15,338 nucleotides of DNA, taken from assembly GCA_044868325.1 (NCBI GenBank), contig JBIOWI010000414.1, forward strand, positions 1 through 15,338. The letters run 5' to 3'. Positions 1-6,748 of this stretch are shown here, one piece after another. Both the position numbers and the translations under genes were made by a program. The notes under the pieces are model-generated. The model searched no databases, was not told the DNA's origin, and saw only the letters and a list, made by a program, of their open reading frames with translations. Within the stretch, counting starts at the first letter, position 1. Each line of letters begins with the position of its first letter. Source of the stretch: AWTP1-13 sp044868325 (GTDB lineage: Bacteria; Pseudomonadota; Alphaproteobacteria; Rhizobiales; Hyphomicrobiaceae).

Positions 1-2
1 CA

Positions 3-13
3 GGGTCTGACCC
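3..13. repeat. short palindrome GGGTC-T-GACCC
   Basis: Two 5-base arms flank a single T just past the 3' end of the amidohydrolase gene. The motif on the other strand, GGGTCAGACCC, resembles a dispersed intergenic motif seen in many proteobacterial genomes, sometimes near REP-associated transposases. Only the edge is visible here, so it may be the end of a larger repeat or chance. Confidence 0.25.
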
Positions 14-32
14 CAACGCTGACACCGACCGG

Positions 33-1676
33 CTACTTGGCAGGGAACGGGTTCGGCGTGTGGCCGGAAGCGGCGTAGAGGCGGTCGCGCGATGCCGCGA
101 GCTTGGGGCGCAGCCTGTCCAGGTCGACGTCGAGCAGCTTGCCCTTCCACTTGCGGACTTTGCCGGCGACGATGACCGTCTCGACGTTGTTGCGCTCCAT
201 CATCGTCACCACGGCGCCTGGCACGTTGTTCATGGGGAACACGTTGAGGTGGGTGCCGTCGAGGATGATGATGTCGGCCTCCTTGCCGACCTTGAGGGAG
301 CCGGTCTTGCTGTCGAGCCGCAGGTGCTTGGCGCCGTTGATGGTGGCGAAGCGCAGAACGTCGCGTGCATTGAGGAGCGGCGGCAGGCCGGCCGGGAACG
401 GCGGCCAGGGATTGACCGGGATGGGGCCACTGTCGAGGACCGCCTGGTTGACGACCATGCGCTGCATGGTCATGGCCGAGCGCATCTGAGTGAAGAAGTC
501 CGCCGTCATGTTGGTCTCGACGTCCGTGCTGAGGGACGGCTCGAACGCGGGGTCGTTGAACGACTGCATCTTCAGGATGGGCGGCTGGCCGTGGCGCATG
601 TTCATCTCGATCGGGAACGCGATCGAGACCTTGGCGCCCTTGTCCTTCACCGCCTGCCAGCCGAAATCCGACATGCCGGTCATGTGGATGAACAGGTTGT
701 CCTCTCCGATCCCGATGTCGTTGTTGACGCCGCCCGTGCCCGCCGCGAGATCGTCGAGGATCGGCCGGATGAAGAACGGCGACAGGATGTGCGCTGCGAC
801 CAGGACCTGAAGAACGTTTCGACCGATATGCCAAGCCGCGCTGTAGGTCGGTTCCCCGAGATAGACCTCGCCGCCCATGACAAAACCGACGAGATCGTCG
901 CCCGCCAGATTGCCGGCAACGCGCGTCGCATCCTGCGGATACTGGTTCCCCGGAATGTTGCCGGCGCTCTCGAAGTAGCCCAGCATGGCGCGCCGGCCGG
1001 TGTCCTTCAATGCCTTAGCGGCCGCGTCGGTGTGCTCTGGCGAGTGGTGAATCTGCGAGATGTCGAGCACGGTCGTGACGCCAGCGTCGAGCTGAGAAAG
1101 CCCGCCGAAGAGCTCGCCGATGTAGACGTCCTCTGGCGTGTAGTGGTTGGCGAAGCCCGGCAGCGGTGGGGCGGCACCAAAGCCCAGAACGTTGATGGCG
1201 TAGTTCTGCTCCGCGCTCGCCGTCCCGGTGCCGTCGTTGATCAGGATGCTGTCGGGAATGGAGCTTCTGATCGGCGTCCAGGCCTGGTGGTGGTGGGTGT
1301 CGATGAAGCCCGGCATGACCACCTTGCCGCGTGCATCGATCTCGGCGGCGTTGCCCGCATGCAGGTTCTTGCCGATGGCCTTGATGGTCTTGCCTTCGAC
1401 CAGCACGTCGCCTTCGACGATCTCCCCGAACGACGAATCGGCGCCCGGCGTCCCCGGCTCCATCGTCATCACGTAGCCATTGCGGATGACGTAGCGCCGG
1501 CCCGGCCGCCCGGTGTGCGGGGGCGGGTTGTTGGATTGGCCGGTCGCCTCGGCGGCGCCCGCCCCCAGCAGGCCCATGGCCCCCGCCGCGAGGCCCGTCG
1601 CGGCGGTGCCCTTCAGGAAATTGCGCCGCGACGTCGAATGCTGCCGCGGCTTACCGCGATCGCACAGTACGCACAT
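33..1676 (-). CDS. Tat-exported metal-dependent amidohydrolase
   Basis: 547 aa. The start is the ATG at 1676, preceded by GGGGAGGA; an upstream in-frame ATG at 1799 would bury the signal peptide behind 41 residues. A twin-arginine signal is plain: SRRNFLK at residues 16-22, a small-residue hydrophobic stretch to about 42, then AEA before a probable cleavage site near 44. The mature part is an amidohydrolase barrel of the cytosine-deaminase/chlorohydrolase-like group: the first metal motif D-T-H-H-H at 126-130, a conserved LDISQxHHSPEH segment near 204-215, a candidate metal or catalytic His near 331, and a candidate catalytic Asp near 385 in LSTDVE. The C-terminal segment near 480 (GSLKVGKEADIIILD) folds back into the small beta domain, as usual in this superfamily. 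It probably hydrolyses a C-N or similar bond in the periplasm; the substrate cannot be read from the sequence. No neighbour is co-directional. Family is secure, substrate unknown. Confidence 0.88.
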   Translation of the reverse strand: MCVLCDRGKPRQHSTSRRNFLKGTAATGLAAGAMGLLGAGAAEATGQSNNPPPHTGRPGRRYVIRNGYVMTMEPGTPGADSSFGEIVEGDVLVEGKTIKAIGKNLHAGNAAEIDARGKVVMPGFIDTHHHQAWTPIRSSIPDSILINDGTGTASAEQNYAINVLGFGAAPPLPGFANHYTPEDVYIGELFGGLSQLDAGVTTVLDISQIHHSPEHTDAAAKALKDTGRRAMLGYFESAGNIPGNQYPQDATRVAGNLAGDDLVGFVMGGEVYLGEPTYSAAWHIGRNVLQVLVAAHILSPFFIRPILDDLAAGTGGVNNDIGIGEDNLFIHMTGMSDFGWQAVKDKGAKVSIAFPIEMNMRHGQPPILKMQSFNDPAFEPSLSTDVETNMTADFFTQMRSAMTMQRMVVNQAVLDSGPIPVNPWPPFPAGLPPLLNARDVLRFATINGAKHLRLDSKTGSLKVGKEADIIILDGTHLNVFPMNNVPGAVVTMMERNNVETVIVAGKVRKWKGKLLDVDLDRLRPKLAASRDRLYAASGHTPNPFPAK

Positions 1677-1680
1677 GATG

Positions 1681-1688
1681 TCCTCCCC
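1681..1688 (-). promoter_or_regulatory. Shine-Dalgarno site fixing the amidohydrolase start
   Basis: On the minus strand GGGGAGGA lies 4 bases before the ATG at 1676. It decides for the start that gives a normal Tat signal peptide rather than the longer open frame from 1799. Confidence 0.75.
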
Positions 1689-2500
1689 AACTGCCGTCCA
1701 GTAGCCGGCGACGATCGCCCCGGCATTCACTGACGTGCCTGCGAAATGGTCGTTCTGTGCCATCCAATCTGTCAACCACAAACGGCGTGACCGTCTCAAT
1801 ACGCACGGTTGCAGCGGCAGACGAGCGCATCGGCGGCACGCGCGTGCGGCCGATGCCGCTGATTTCGTTGGGTGAAGTCAGAAATCCGCCCATTGTTGCC
1901 CAGCGGCCACATCCGCCCAAAACCCGAAAATGGCATCGCCCCTCACCCATCCCCATCAATCGCCGCATGCCATTGGGAAAAATCCCGTCGGGCTGGGGCA
2001 CTGCGCCCCTCTTGGACGACAGACGCGGCACCGGCGAGAGCGATGAGACGCCCTACGGCGCGGCCCGGCCCTCTCCGGCGCCCCGCGCGACGTGACCTGA
2101 GAGCATTGGCGTCGCCCGCGGATCGTACTCGTACGCTGTTCTATGAGAGACACAGCGCCACCAGTGCTTTCTCAGCAGCATTGCGGCGGCGAGAGAGGGC
2201 GCTCGCCGCTCGATCGATCTGCGCACCGCCAACTGCCACGCATTCGAATTATCGATAGCTCCGCCAGCGGATCGGCCACGGCCGCCTAAATTTCGTACAG
2301 ATCGTGCTCTCGACGTGACCGGTTTGAAACGGTGGTGTGGGCTTCCGACCACGCTGCGGCCATGTGTCCCGACCCGTCGACATTCCTATCGGCGAAACCG
2401 ATTTGAAGGCTGTGCACGGTGTCTGCCTGCGGCAACCGGTGCGTGCAGCTCTCTTGCTCCGCACAAGCGGCGGATGTGCCACGTTGACGAAAAAGTGAAC

Positions 2501-2569
2501 CGGGGCCATTGGCAGCGCGTTAAGCGAGGGCTAAAGAGGCGCTCTCTTCTCGTGGCCCCGTCACCGGGG
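2501..2569 (+). repeat. alternative inverted repeats upstream of the phosphatase gene
   Basis: CGGGGCCA (2501-2508) is the exact reverse complement of TGGCCCCG (2553-2560). The CCCCG at 2556-2560 can instead pair with CGGGG at 2565-2569 across a TCAC loop. A small stem, AAGAG/CTCTT (2534-2538 with 2544-2548), lies inside the larger loop. The two outer pairings are mutually exclusive in an RNA, as in attenuators, but no U-run or leader peptide supports a specific mechanism. Confidence 0.35.
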
Positions 2570-2602
2570 TGGCAGCAATTGAAATCAACGGGTTCTAGTG
2601 GC

Positions 2603-3304
2603 GTGTCGATAGCGCGTGTGAAATGTCGCGTCCTGCTCGACTTCGACGGAACGATCTCCAAGATCGATACGACGGACTTGCTGCTGGAACGGTTTGCCGC
2701 TCCGGCTTGGCATGACATCGAGGAGGAGTGGAAGGCAGGCCGCATCGGCTCGCGCGAGTGCATGGTGCGCCAGATCGATCTCGTGCGCGCCACGCCCGCC
2801 GCAATGGATGCCTTCATCGCCGGCGTCGAGATCGACCCAGGCTTTCCCCGCTTCGTGCAGCGCTTCCGCGGCTTCGGGCACACGCTGATGGTGCTCTCCG
2901 ACGGCCTCGACCGCACCATCCGCACGGTGCTCGACAGCGCCGATGTCGACATTCCGTATTTCGCCAATCACCTGCGGTGGCTCGGCGGCGACCGCTGGCG
3001 GCTGACGTTCCCGCACACCAAGGGCACGTGCGCCACGCTGGCCGGCAACTGCAAGTGCAGCTTCGCTGAAGCCAGGCCGCGCGAGATCGCCATCATGGTG
3101 GGCGACGGCCGCTCCGACTTCTGCGTCGCCGAGCGGGCCGATTTGGTGCTGGCGAAGGGCTCCCTGCGAGAGCATTGCCGCAAAAAAGACCTGCCGCACT
3201 ACGGGGTCGAGAACTTCGACGAAGCCGCTGCGTTGCTCGCACGGTGGCTCGATGCGCGCGGCGCCAAGACGGCGCACGAGGGCGCCCGGGCCGGCGACGA
3301 GTAG
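2603..3304 (+). CDS. MtnX-like HAD-IB family phosphatase
   Basis: About 233 aa from a GTG start. The HAD signature is complete: DFDGT (catalytic Asp13 and Asp15 in this numbering), motif II serine in VLSDGLD (Ser99), a probable motif III lysine near 140 and the metal-binding GDGRSD at 167-172. The alpha-helical cap between residues 20 and 85 and the cysteine-containing stretch with C143, C150 and C152 fit the group that includes the methionine-salvage phosphatase MtnX and relatives. It should hydrolyse a small phosphorylated metabolite in the cytoplasm; no other methionine-salvage gene is nearby, so the MtnX reaction itself is not implied. The start is uncertain: no ATG lies near the DFDGT motif, GTG at 2603 or 2618 both fit, and neither has a strong ribosome site. 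A longer open frame from 2315 adds an arginine- and cysteine-rich extension that looks untranslated. The aminotransferase follows after 24 bp, probably in one transcript. Confidence 0.82.
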   Translation: MSIARVKCRVLLDFDGTISKIDTTDLLLERFAAPAWHDIEEEWKAGRIGSRECMVRQIDLVRATPAAMDAFIAGVEIDPGFPRFVQRFRGFGHTLMVLSDGLDRTIRTVLDSADVDIPYFANHLRWLGGDRWRLTFPHTKGTCATLAGNCKCSFAEARPREIAIMVGDGRSDFCVAERADLVLAKGSLREHCRKKDLPHYGVENFDEAAALLARWLDARGAKTAHEGARAGDE

Positions 3305-3328
3305 CAGCGATGAAAGAGAGCAGGTGGG

Positions 3329-4768
3329 ATGAGCAAACGGGTGAGATTGCGGGAAAACTCGGTGCCGGCCGCGCACGTGGAAGACCACGGCGGCCGATCT
3401 GAGGCTGAGCTGCTGGCGCTGGAGGAGAAGTACTGCTCGCACGGCGACACCGTGCACTATACCGACCCGCCCAAGATCTTCGAGAGCTGCGAGGGCTCCT
3501 TCCTCTACGACGCCGAGGGGCGCGGCTACCTCGACCTGCAGATGTGGTATTCCGCGGTCAACTTCGGCTACCGCAACCCCCGCCTCGACGCGGCCGTGCG
3601 GCGCCAGCTCGACCGCCTGCCGCAGGTCGCAAGCCAGTATCTCCACCGGGAGAAGATCGAGCTTGCCGCCATCATCGCCCAGGATGCGGAGAGGAAGTTC
3701 GGCGCCAAGGGCCGCGTCCACTTCAACGTGGGCGGCAGCCAGGCGGTCGAGGACAGTCTGAAGCTTGTCCGCAATTTCAAGAAGGGCAAGAGCCTGATGT
3801 TCGCGTTCGAGGGCGGCTATCACGGCCGCACGCTGGGCGCCTCGGCCATCACCTCGTCCTACCGCTACCGCCGGCGCTACGGCCACTTCGGCGACCGCGC
3901 GCACTTCGTGCCGTTCCCCTACCACTTCCGCGGGCCGAAGGGCATGAGCAAGGAGGACTACGGCCACTGGTGCGTGCAGCAGTTCGCGCGCCTGTTCGAG
4001 AGCGAGTACAACGGCGTGTGGGACCCGAAGGCGGGCGAAGCCGAGTACGCCGCGTTCTACGTCGAGCCGATCCAGGGCACCGGCGGGTACGTAATTCCCC
4101 CTAAGAACTTCTTCGTTGAGCTGAAGAAGGTGCTCGACGAGCACGGCATCCTGCTCGTCGTGGACGAGATCCAGATGGGCTTCTACCGCACCGGCAAGCT
4201 GTGGGCGATCGAGCACTTCGGCGTGAAGCCCGACGCCATCGTGTTCGGCAAAGCCATCACCAACGGGCTCAATCCGCTGGCCGGCGTGTGGGCGCGCGAG
4301 GAGCTGATCAATCCCACCATCTTCCCGCCCGGCTCCACGCACTCCACGTTCAATGCCAACCCCATGGGCACCGGCGTCGCGCTGGAGGCCATGAAGATGA
4401 TGCGCGAAACCGACTACGAGTCGATGGTGGCCGAGAAAGGCGCCTACCTTCTCGATGGCCTCAAGGACCTTCGGCGCCGCCACAAGATCGTGGGCGACGT
4501 GGACGGCCTGGGTCTCGCGCTCCGCATGGAGATCTGTGAGCCACATGACAGCTTCACGCCGTCGAAAGCGATCGTGGACCGCATGGTCGACGAAGGCCTC
4601 AAGGGCGACCTGGAGGTCGACGGCAAGCGCTACGGCCTCGTGCTCGACATCGGCGGCTACTACAAGAACGTCGTCACGCTGGCGCCCAGCCTGCACATCA
4701 CCAGGCACGAGATGGACCTGGCCCTGAAGTTGCTCGACGCCGTCATGCGGCGCGTGAGCAAGGCGTGA
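3329..4768 (+). CDS. class III PLP-dependent aminotransferase
   Basis: 479 aa, a usual length for fold-type I class III transaminases, with ATG preceded by a GAGAGCAGGTGGG stretch. PLP-site features are intact: GGYHGRT at 162-168 (the Tyr-His that stacks on the cofactor), VEPIQGTGG at 245-253, the cofactor-nitrogen Asp279 in VVDEIQMG, the Schiff-base Lys308 in FGKAITNG, and the phosphate-contacting Thr340 in HSTFNANP. Family members move an amino group between an omega-amine or amino acid and a 2-oxo acid; related folds also include phospho-lyases and mutases acting on phosphorylated amines. The substrate cannot be assigned. The close upstream phosphatase suggests the pair acts on consecutive steps, one of them involving a phosphorylated compound. 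No signal peptide, so cytoplasmic. Confidence 0.88.
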   Translation: MSKRVRLRENSVPAAHVEDHGGRSEAELLALEEKYCSHGDTVHYTDPPKIFESCEGSFLYDAEGRGYLDLQMWYSAVNFGYRNPRLDAAVRRQLDRLPQVASQYLHREKIELAAIIAQDAERKFGAKGRVHFNVGGSQAVEDSLKLVRNFKKGKSLMFAFEGGYHGRTLGASAITSSYRYRRRYGHFGDRAHFVPFPYHFRGPKGMSKEDYGHWCVQQFARLFESEYNGVWDPKAGEAEYAAFYVEPIQGTGGYVIPPKNFFVELKKVLDEHGILLVVDEIQMGFYRTGKLWAIEHFGVKPDAIVFGKAITNGLNPLAGVWAREELINPTIFPPGSTHSTFNANPMGTGVALEAMKMMRETDYESMVAEKGAYLLDGLKDLRRRHKIVGDVDGLGLALRMEICEPHDSFTPSKAIVDRMVDEGLKGDLEVDGKRYGLVLDIGGYYKNVVTLAPSLHITRHEMDLALKLLDAVMRRVSKA

Positions 4769-4895
4769 GGGAGTCCGGAAACGGCACAGGCGAACCGAGG
4801 CAGCACGGAGGGATCTCGAATTGGGCAAGCTGGAACCCGCGGTGCTGCTGTCGTGTTTCCGTGCGAAGGGAGACCCTCCGGGACGTTGAGCGACG

Positions 4896-4907
4896 AGCCG
4901 ATCGGCT
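4896..4907. repeat. 12-bp perfect palindrome
   Basis: AGCCGATCGGCT is perfectly self-complementary and lies in the 275-bp spacer between the aminotransferase and the carboxylesterase, about 140 bp before the esterase start. It could be an operator for a dimeric regulator or chance in GC-rich DNA. Confidence 0.35.
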
Positions 4908-4965
4908 AACCGGCACGGGGGACGAGCCGCACCGAAGTGCGACAAAACGGCGGTCCCGGTCGTGG

Positions 4966-4987
4966 CTGGCGCCGCCGGCCGCGCCAG
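4966..4987 (+). repeat. GC-rich hairpin between aminotransferase and esterase
   Basis: CTGGCGC (4966-4972) and GCGCCAG (4981-4987) form a perfect 7-bp stem around an 8-base loop. There is no following T-run, so it is not a classical intrinsic terminator. It may protect the upstream 3' end or structure the esterase leader. Confidence 0.4.
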
Positions 4988-5043
4988 GAGTGGAACCCCG
5001 GCTCCGGCAATCAGAAGAAATGTGAGATGGTGCGCGTAAGATC

Positions 5044-5940
5044 ATGACAATCCAGGCTGATACTGAACCGAAGATGGATACTGAAACCCCCGACCGCGGC
5101 CTGTTCCTGCAGGGCGGCCGGGTGGGCGTTCTCCTGATCCATGGCCTCGGCGGAACGCCGGTCGAGTTGCGCTTCATCGCTCAGGCTCTCGCCCGCGCCG
5201 GCCACACCGTCCATTGCTGTCAGCTCGCCGGCCACTGCGGCACGCCGGAGGAGCTGCGCCGCTCCACCTGGCAGGAGTGGTACGCCAGCGTCGAGGCCGC
5301 TTACGATAAGCTCGCCGAGACCTGCGACGTGATCCTGGCCGGCGGCCTCTCCATGGGTGGCATCCTCGCTCTGCACCTCGCGCAGAAGCGCCCCGCGAGC
5401 GTGCACGGCCTCCTGCTGTTCGCGCCCACGTTGAAGCTCGACGGATGGTCGATGCCCTGGCATTCGAAGCTTCTGCAGTACGTGCGCCCGCTCCCGATCC
5501 GGCTGGAGATCGATCTCACGGAGCGTGAGCCCTACGGCCTCAAGGATGAGCGCGTGCGCCGCATCGTGGTGGCCAGCATGCAGAGCGGCGACTCGGGCAC
5601 CGCCGGCGTGTTCTCGACGCCCGTGCGGTCGTTCGCGCACTTCAACTCGCTGGTGGCCGAGGTGAAGCCGAACCTCGGCAAGGTACGTCAGCCGGCGCTC
5701 ATCGTGCATCCGCGCGAGGACGACATCGCGAGTCTCAGGAACGCGCAGTATCTGCAGGCGAACCTGGGCGGTCTCGTCGATACGTTGGTGCTCGACAACA
5801 GCTACCACATGGTCACGCTCGACCAGCAGCGCCACATCGTGGCCGAGCGCGCAACGAGCTTCGTCGCCTGGATCGAGGCGCAGGTTGCAGCCAGGAGCCG
5901 AGTGGTGCCGGCGTCCAGGGGCGTGGCGGTGGTGGAATGA
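5044..5940 (+). CDS. alpha/beta-hydrolase carboxylesterase (Est30-like)
   Basis: 298 aa. The N-terminal strand and oxyanion loop read VLLIHGLGGTP (29-39), and the nucleophile elbow is GLSMGG with Ser103. A probable acid lies at Asp226/227 in PREDDIAS, and the catalytic His is probably His255 in NSYHMVTLD, a pattern like the Est30/YvaK carboxylesterases and monoacylglycerol lipases. Such enzymes hydrolyse short- to medium-chain esters or monoglycerides. No signal peptide, so probably cytoplasmic. The start at 5044 is the first ATG in frame; a second ATG at 5074 is possible because neither has a strong ribosome site and the first 17 residues are not conserved-looking. About 37 residues follow the catalytic His, ending in a basic, Val-rich tail. 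It is convergent with the DUF2147 gene 44 bp away. Confidence 0.85.
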   Translation: MTIQADTEPKMDTETPDRGLFLQGGRVGVLLIHGLGGTPVELRFIAQALARAGHTVHCCQLAGHCGTPEELRRSTWQEWYASVEAAYDKLAETCDVILAGGLSMGGILALHLAQKRPASVHGLLLFAPTLKLDGWSMPWHSKLLQYVRPLPIRLEIDLTEREPYGLKDERVRRIVVASMQSGDSGTAGVFSTPVRSFAHFNSLVAEVKPNLGKVRQPALIVHPREDDIASLRNAQYLQANLGGLVDTLVLDNSYHMVTLDQQRHIVAERATSFVAWIEAQVAARSRVVPASRGVAVVE

Positions 5941-5984
5941 GCCTTGCCCGCCACAGGCAGCGTGTGGGTCGGCGGCTGCCGGCG

Positions 5985-6479
5985 TCAGCGCGCGGGCGCG
6001 CCCGTCACGCAGGACTCCAGGCTGGTCGTGGCACGTCTCCAGGTGAAGGTCTCGCCCAGCAGCTTGATGCCGAGGTAGCCGGTGACCTTGAGCGTGTCGA
6101 CGCTTGCCAACTCCAGCGCCGCGCTGAAGCGCTCCTCGTCCTCGGGGTTATAGATCCAGCCCGAGTCCCACAGGTTGCGGCCCTCCCTGCGCAGGTCGCC
6201 CAGCACCTGGGCGCCGCAGACGCGCTTGCCGCTGACCGACCGGTGCTCCGGGTTCTTGAGCCACACTACGCGGCCGCAGATGCGGTTGGCACCGGCATTG
6301 CCGCCCAGAGTGCTGCACGGGGCAATCTCCACTGCGCCCTGACCGGTGTGGTCGATCCACACGCCGGTGACATCCGCGGCCGGGGCCTGCTGCGCCACCG
6401 CCCCGCCGGCGAGCATGACAGCAGCCGCAACGGCGATGCCAGCGCAACGGAAAGTGCGGGCGATATCCGTAGGATGCAT
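5985..6479 (-). CDS. secreted DUF2147 family protein
   Basis: 164 aa. The start is the ATG at 6479 with AAGGAGA about 10 bases upstream; the longer open frame to 6590 would mask the signal peptide. Residues 1-29 form a Sec-type signal: a short basic region, a hydrophobic Ala/Val-rich core and AVA before Gln30. The mature part has DUF2147 (COG4731) hallmarks: VTGVWID near 37-43, ICGRVVWLKNP near 67-77, GTSW-like DSGWIYNPEDEERF near 105-118, and LKVTGYLGIKLLGETFTWRR near 130-149. Four mature cysteines (55, 68, 88, 157) could form two disulfides in the periplasm. The biochemical role of the family is not established. The gene is divergent from the ABC exporter operon, sharing a 269-bp upstream region. 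Confidence 0.85.
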   Translation of the reverse strand: MHPTDIARTFRCAGIAVAAAVMLAGGAVAQQAPAADVTGVWIDHTGQGAVEIAPCSTLGGNAGANRICGRVVWLKNPEHRSVSGKRVCGAQVLGDLRREGRNLWDSGWIYNPEDEERFSAALELASVDTLKVTGYLGIKLLGETFTWRRATTSLESCVTGAPAR

Positions 6480-6636
6480 CGGAAGGCGATCTCCTTGTCT
6501 CAATTTGGCCGCGGTCCGCTGGCTGGATGCAACCGCGATTGGGAGAAAATGCGGCAGCGTGCGAATCCGGCGCGCTGCTCCACCCCGCACAGCCTTAACT
6601 CTCGGCGCGGGATTTCGGTGGCCGCGCGCAGAACCC

Positions 6637-6644
6637 TATATAAC
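6637..6644 (+). promoter_or_regulatory. possible -10 element before the ABC exporter operon
   Basis: TATATAAC is an AT-rich island about 105 bp before the permease start in otherwise GC-rich DNA. A weak partner, TTTCGG, lies at 6613-6618, 18 bases upstream. No good -35 match exists, so an activated promoter or chance are both possible. Confidence 0.25.
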
Positions 6645-6748
6645 CGACTGAACGCCTGCGGCTGGGGCGCCGACGCACATTCAGCCCCATGCGCTTGGCC
6701 GGCCGCACGTCGTGCCGGTGCGGGCCACTGGAGGAACGAGGCGTCCCG

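Larger units (their letters stand above)
1677..2602. other. gene-poor divergent spacer
   Basis: About 0.9 kb separates the minus-strand amidohydrolase from the plus-strand phosphatase. Short open frames exist on both strands, but their translations are arginine- and proline-rich, have no recognisable motif and no supporting ribosome site. On the minus strand a TTGACA box (1770-1775) lies upstream of the amidohydrolase, but I see no good -10 box at the right distance. An imperfect palindrome lies at 2318-2333, and paired inverted repeats at 2501-2569. I see no RNA gene or transposase remnant that I can name. Confidence 0.6.

Noticed and set aside
60..1733. Long plus-strand open frame opposite the amidohydrolase
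   Set aside because: No recognisable motif and a shadow-like composition; the minus strand has a Tat signal, metal ligands and a strong ribosome site.
1938..1948. GCCCCTCACCC matching the complement of 15067-15077, as a second copy of the post-ntrC repeat
   Set aside because: Only 11 bases match and there is no inverted partner arm nearby, so chance is likely.
1757..2258. Small plus-strand frames in the divergent spacer
   Set aside because: Pro/Arg-rich, overlapping one another in different frames, and no motif or ribosome site favours either.
2315..2602. N-terminal extension of the phosphatase from an ATG at 2315
   Set aside because: The added 96 residues are Arg- and Cys-rich without pattern, and HAD-IB phosphatases start just before the DFDGT motif.
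2585..4945. Very long minus-strand open frame (786 codons) opposite the phosphatase and aminotransferase genes
   Set aside because: Its translation is a low-complexity His/Val/Ala/Leu/Arg mix typical of antisense frames in GC-rich genes, and the plus strand encodes two proteins with complete catalytic motifs.
4765..5025. Small open frame of 86 codons after the aminotransferase
   Set aside because: Overlaps the aminotransferase stop, has no ribosome site of note, and its composition looks random.
5956..5980. GGCAGC/GCTGCC inverted repeat between the convergent esterase and DUF2147 genes as a bidirectional terminator
   Set aside because: Only a 6-bp stem with a 13-base loop and no T-runs on either side; too weak to call.
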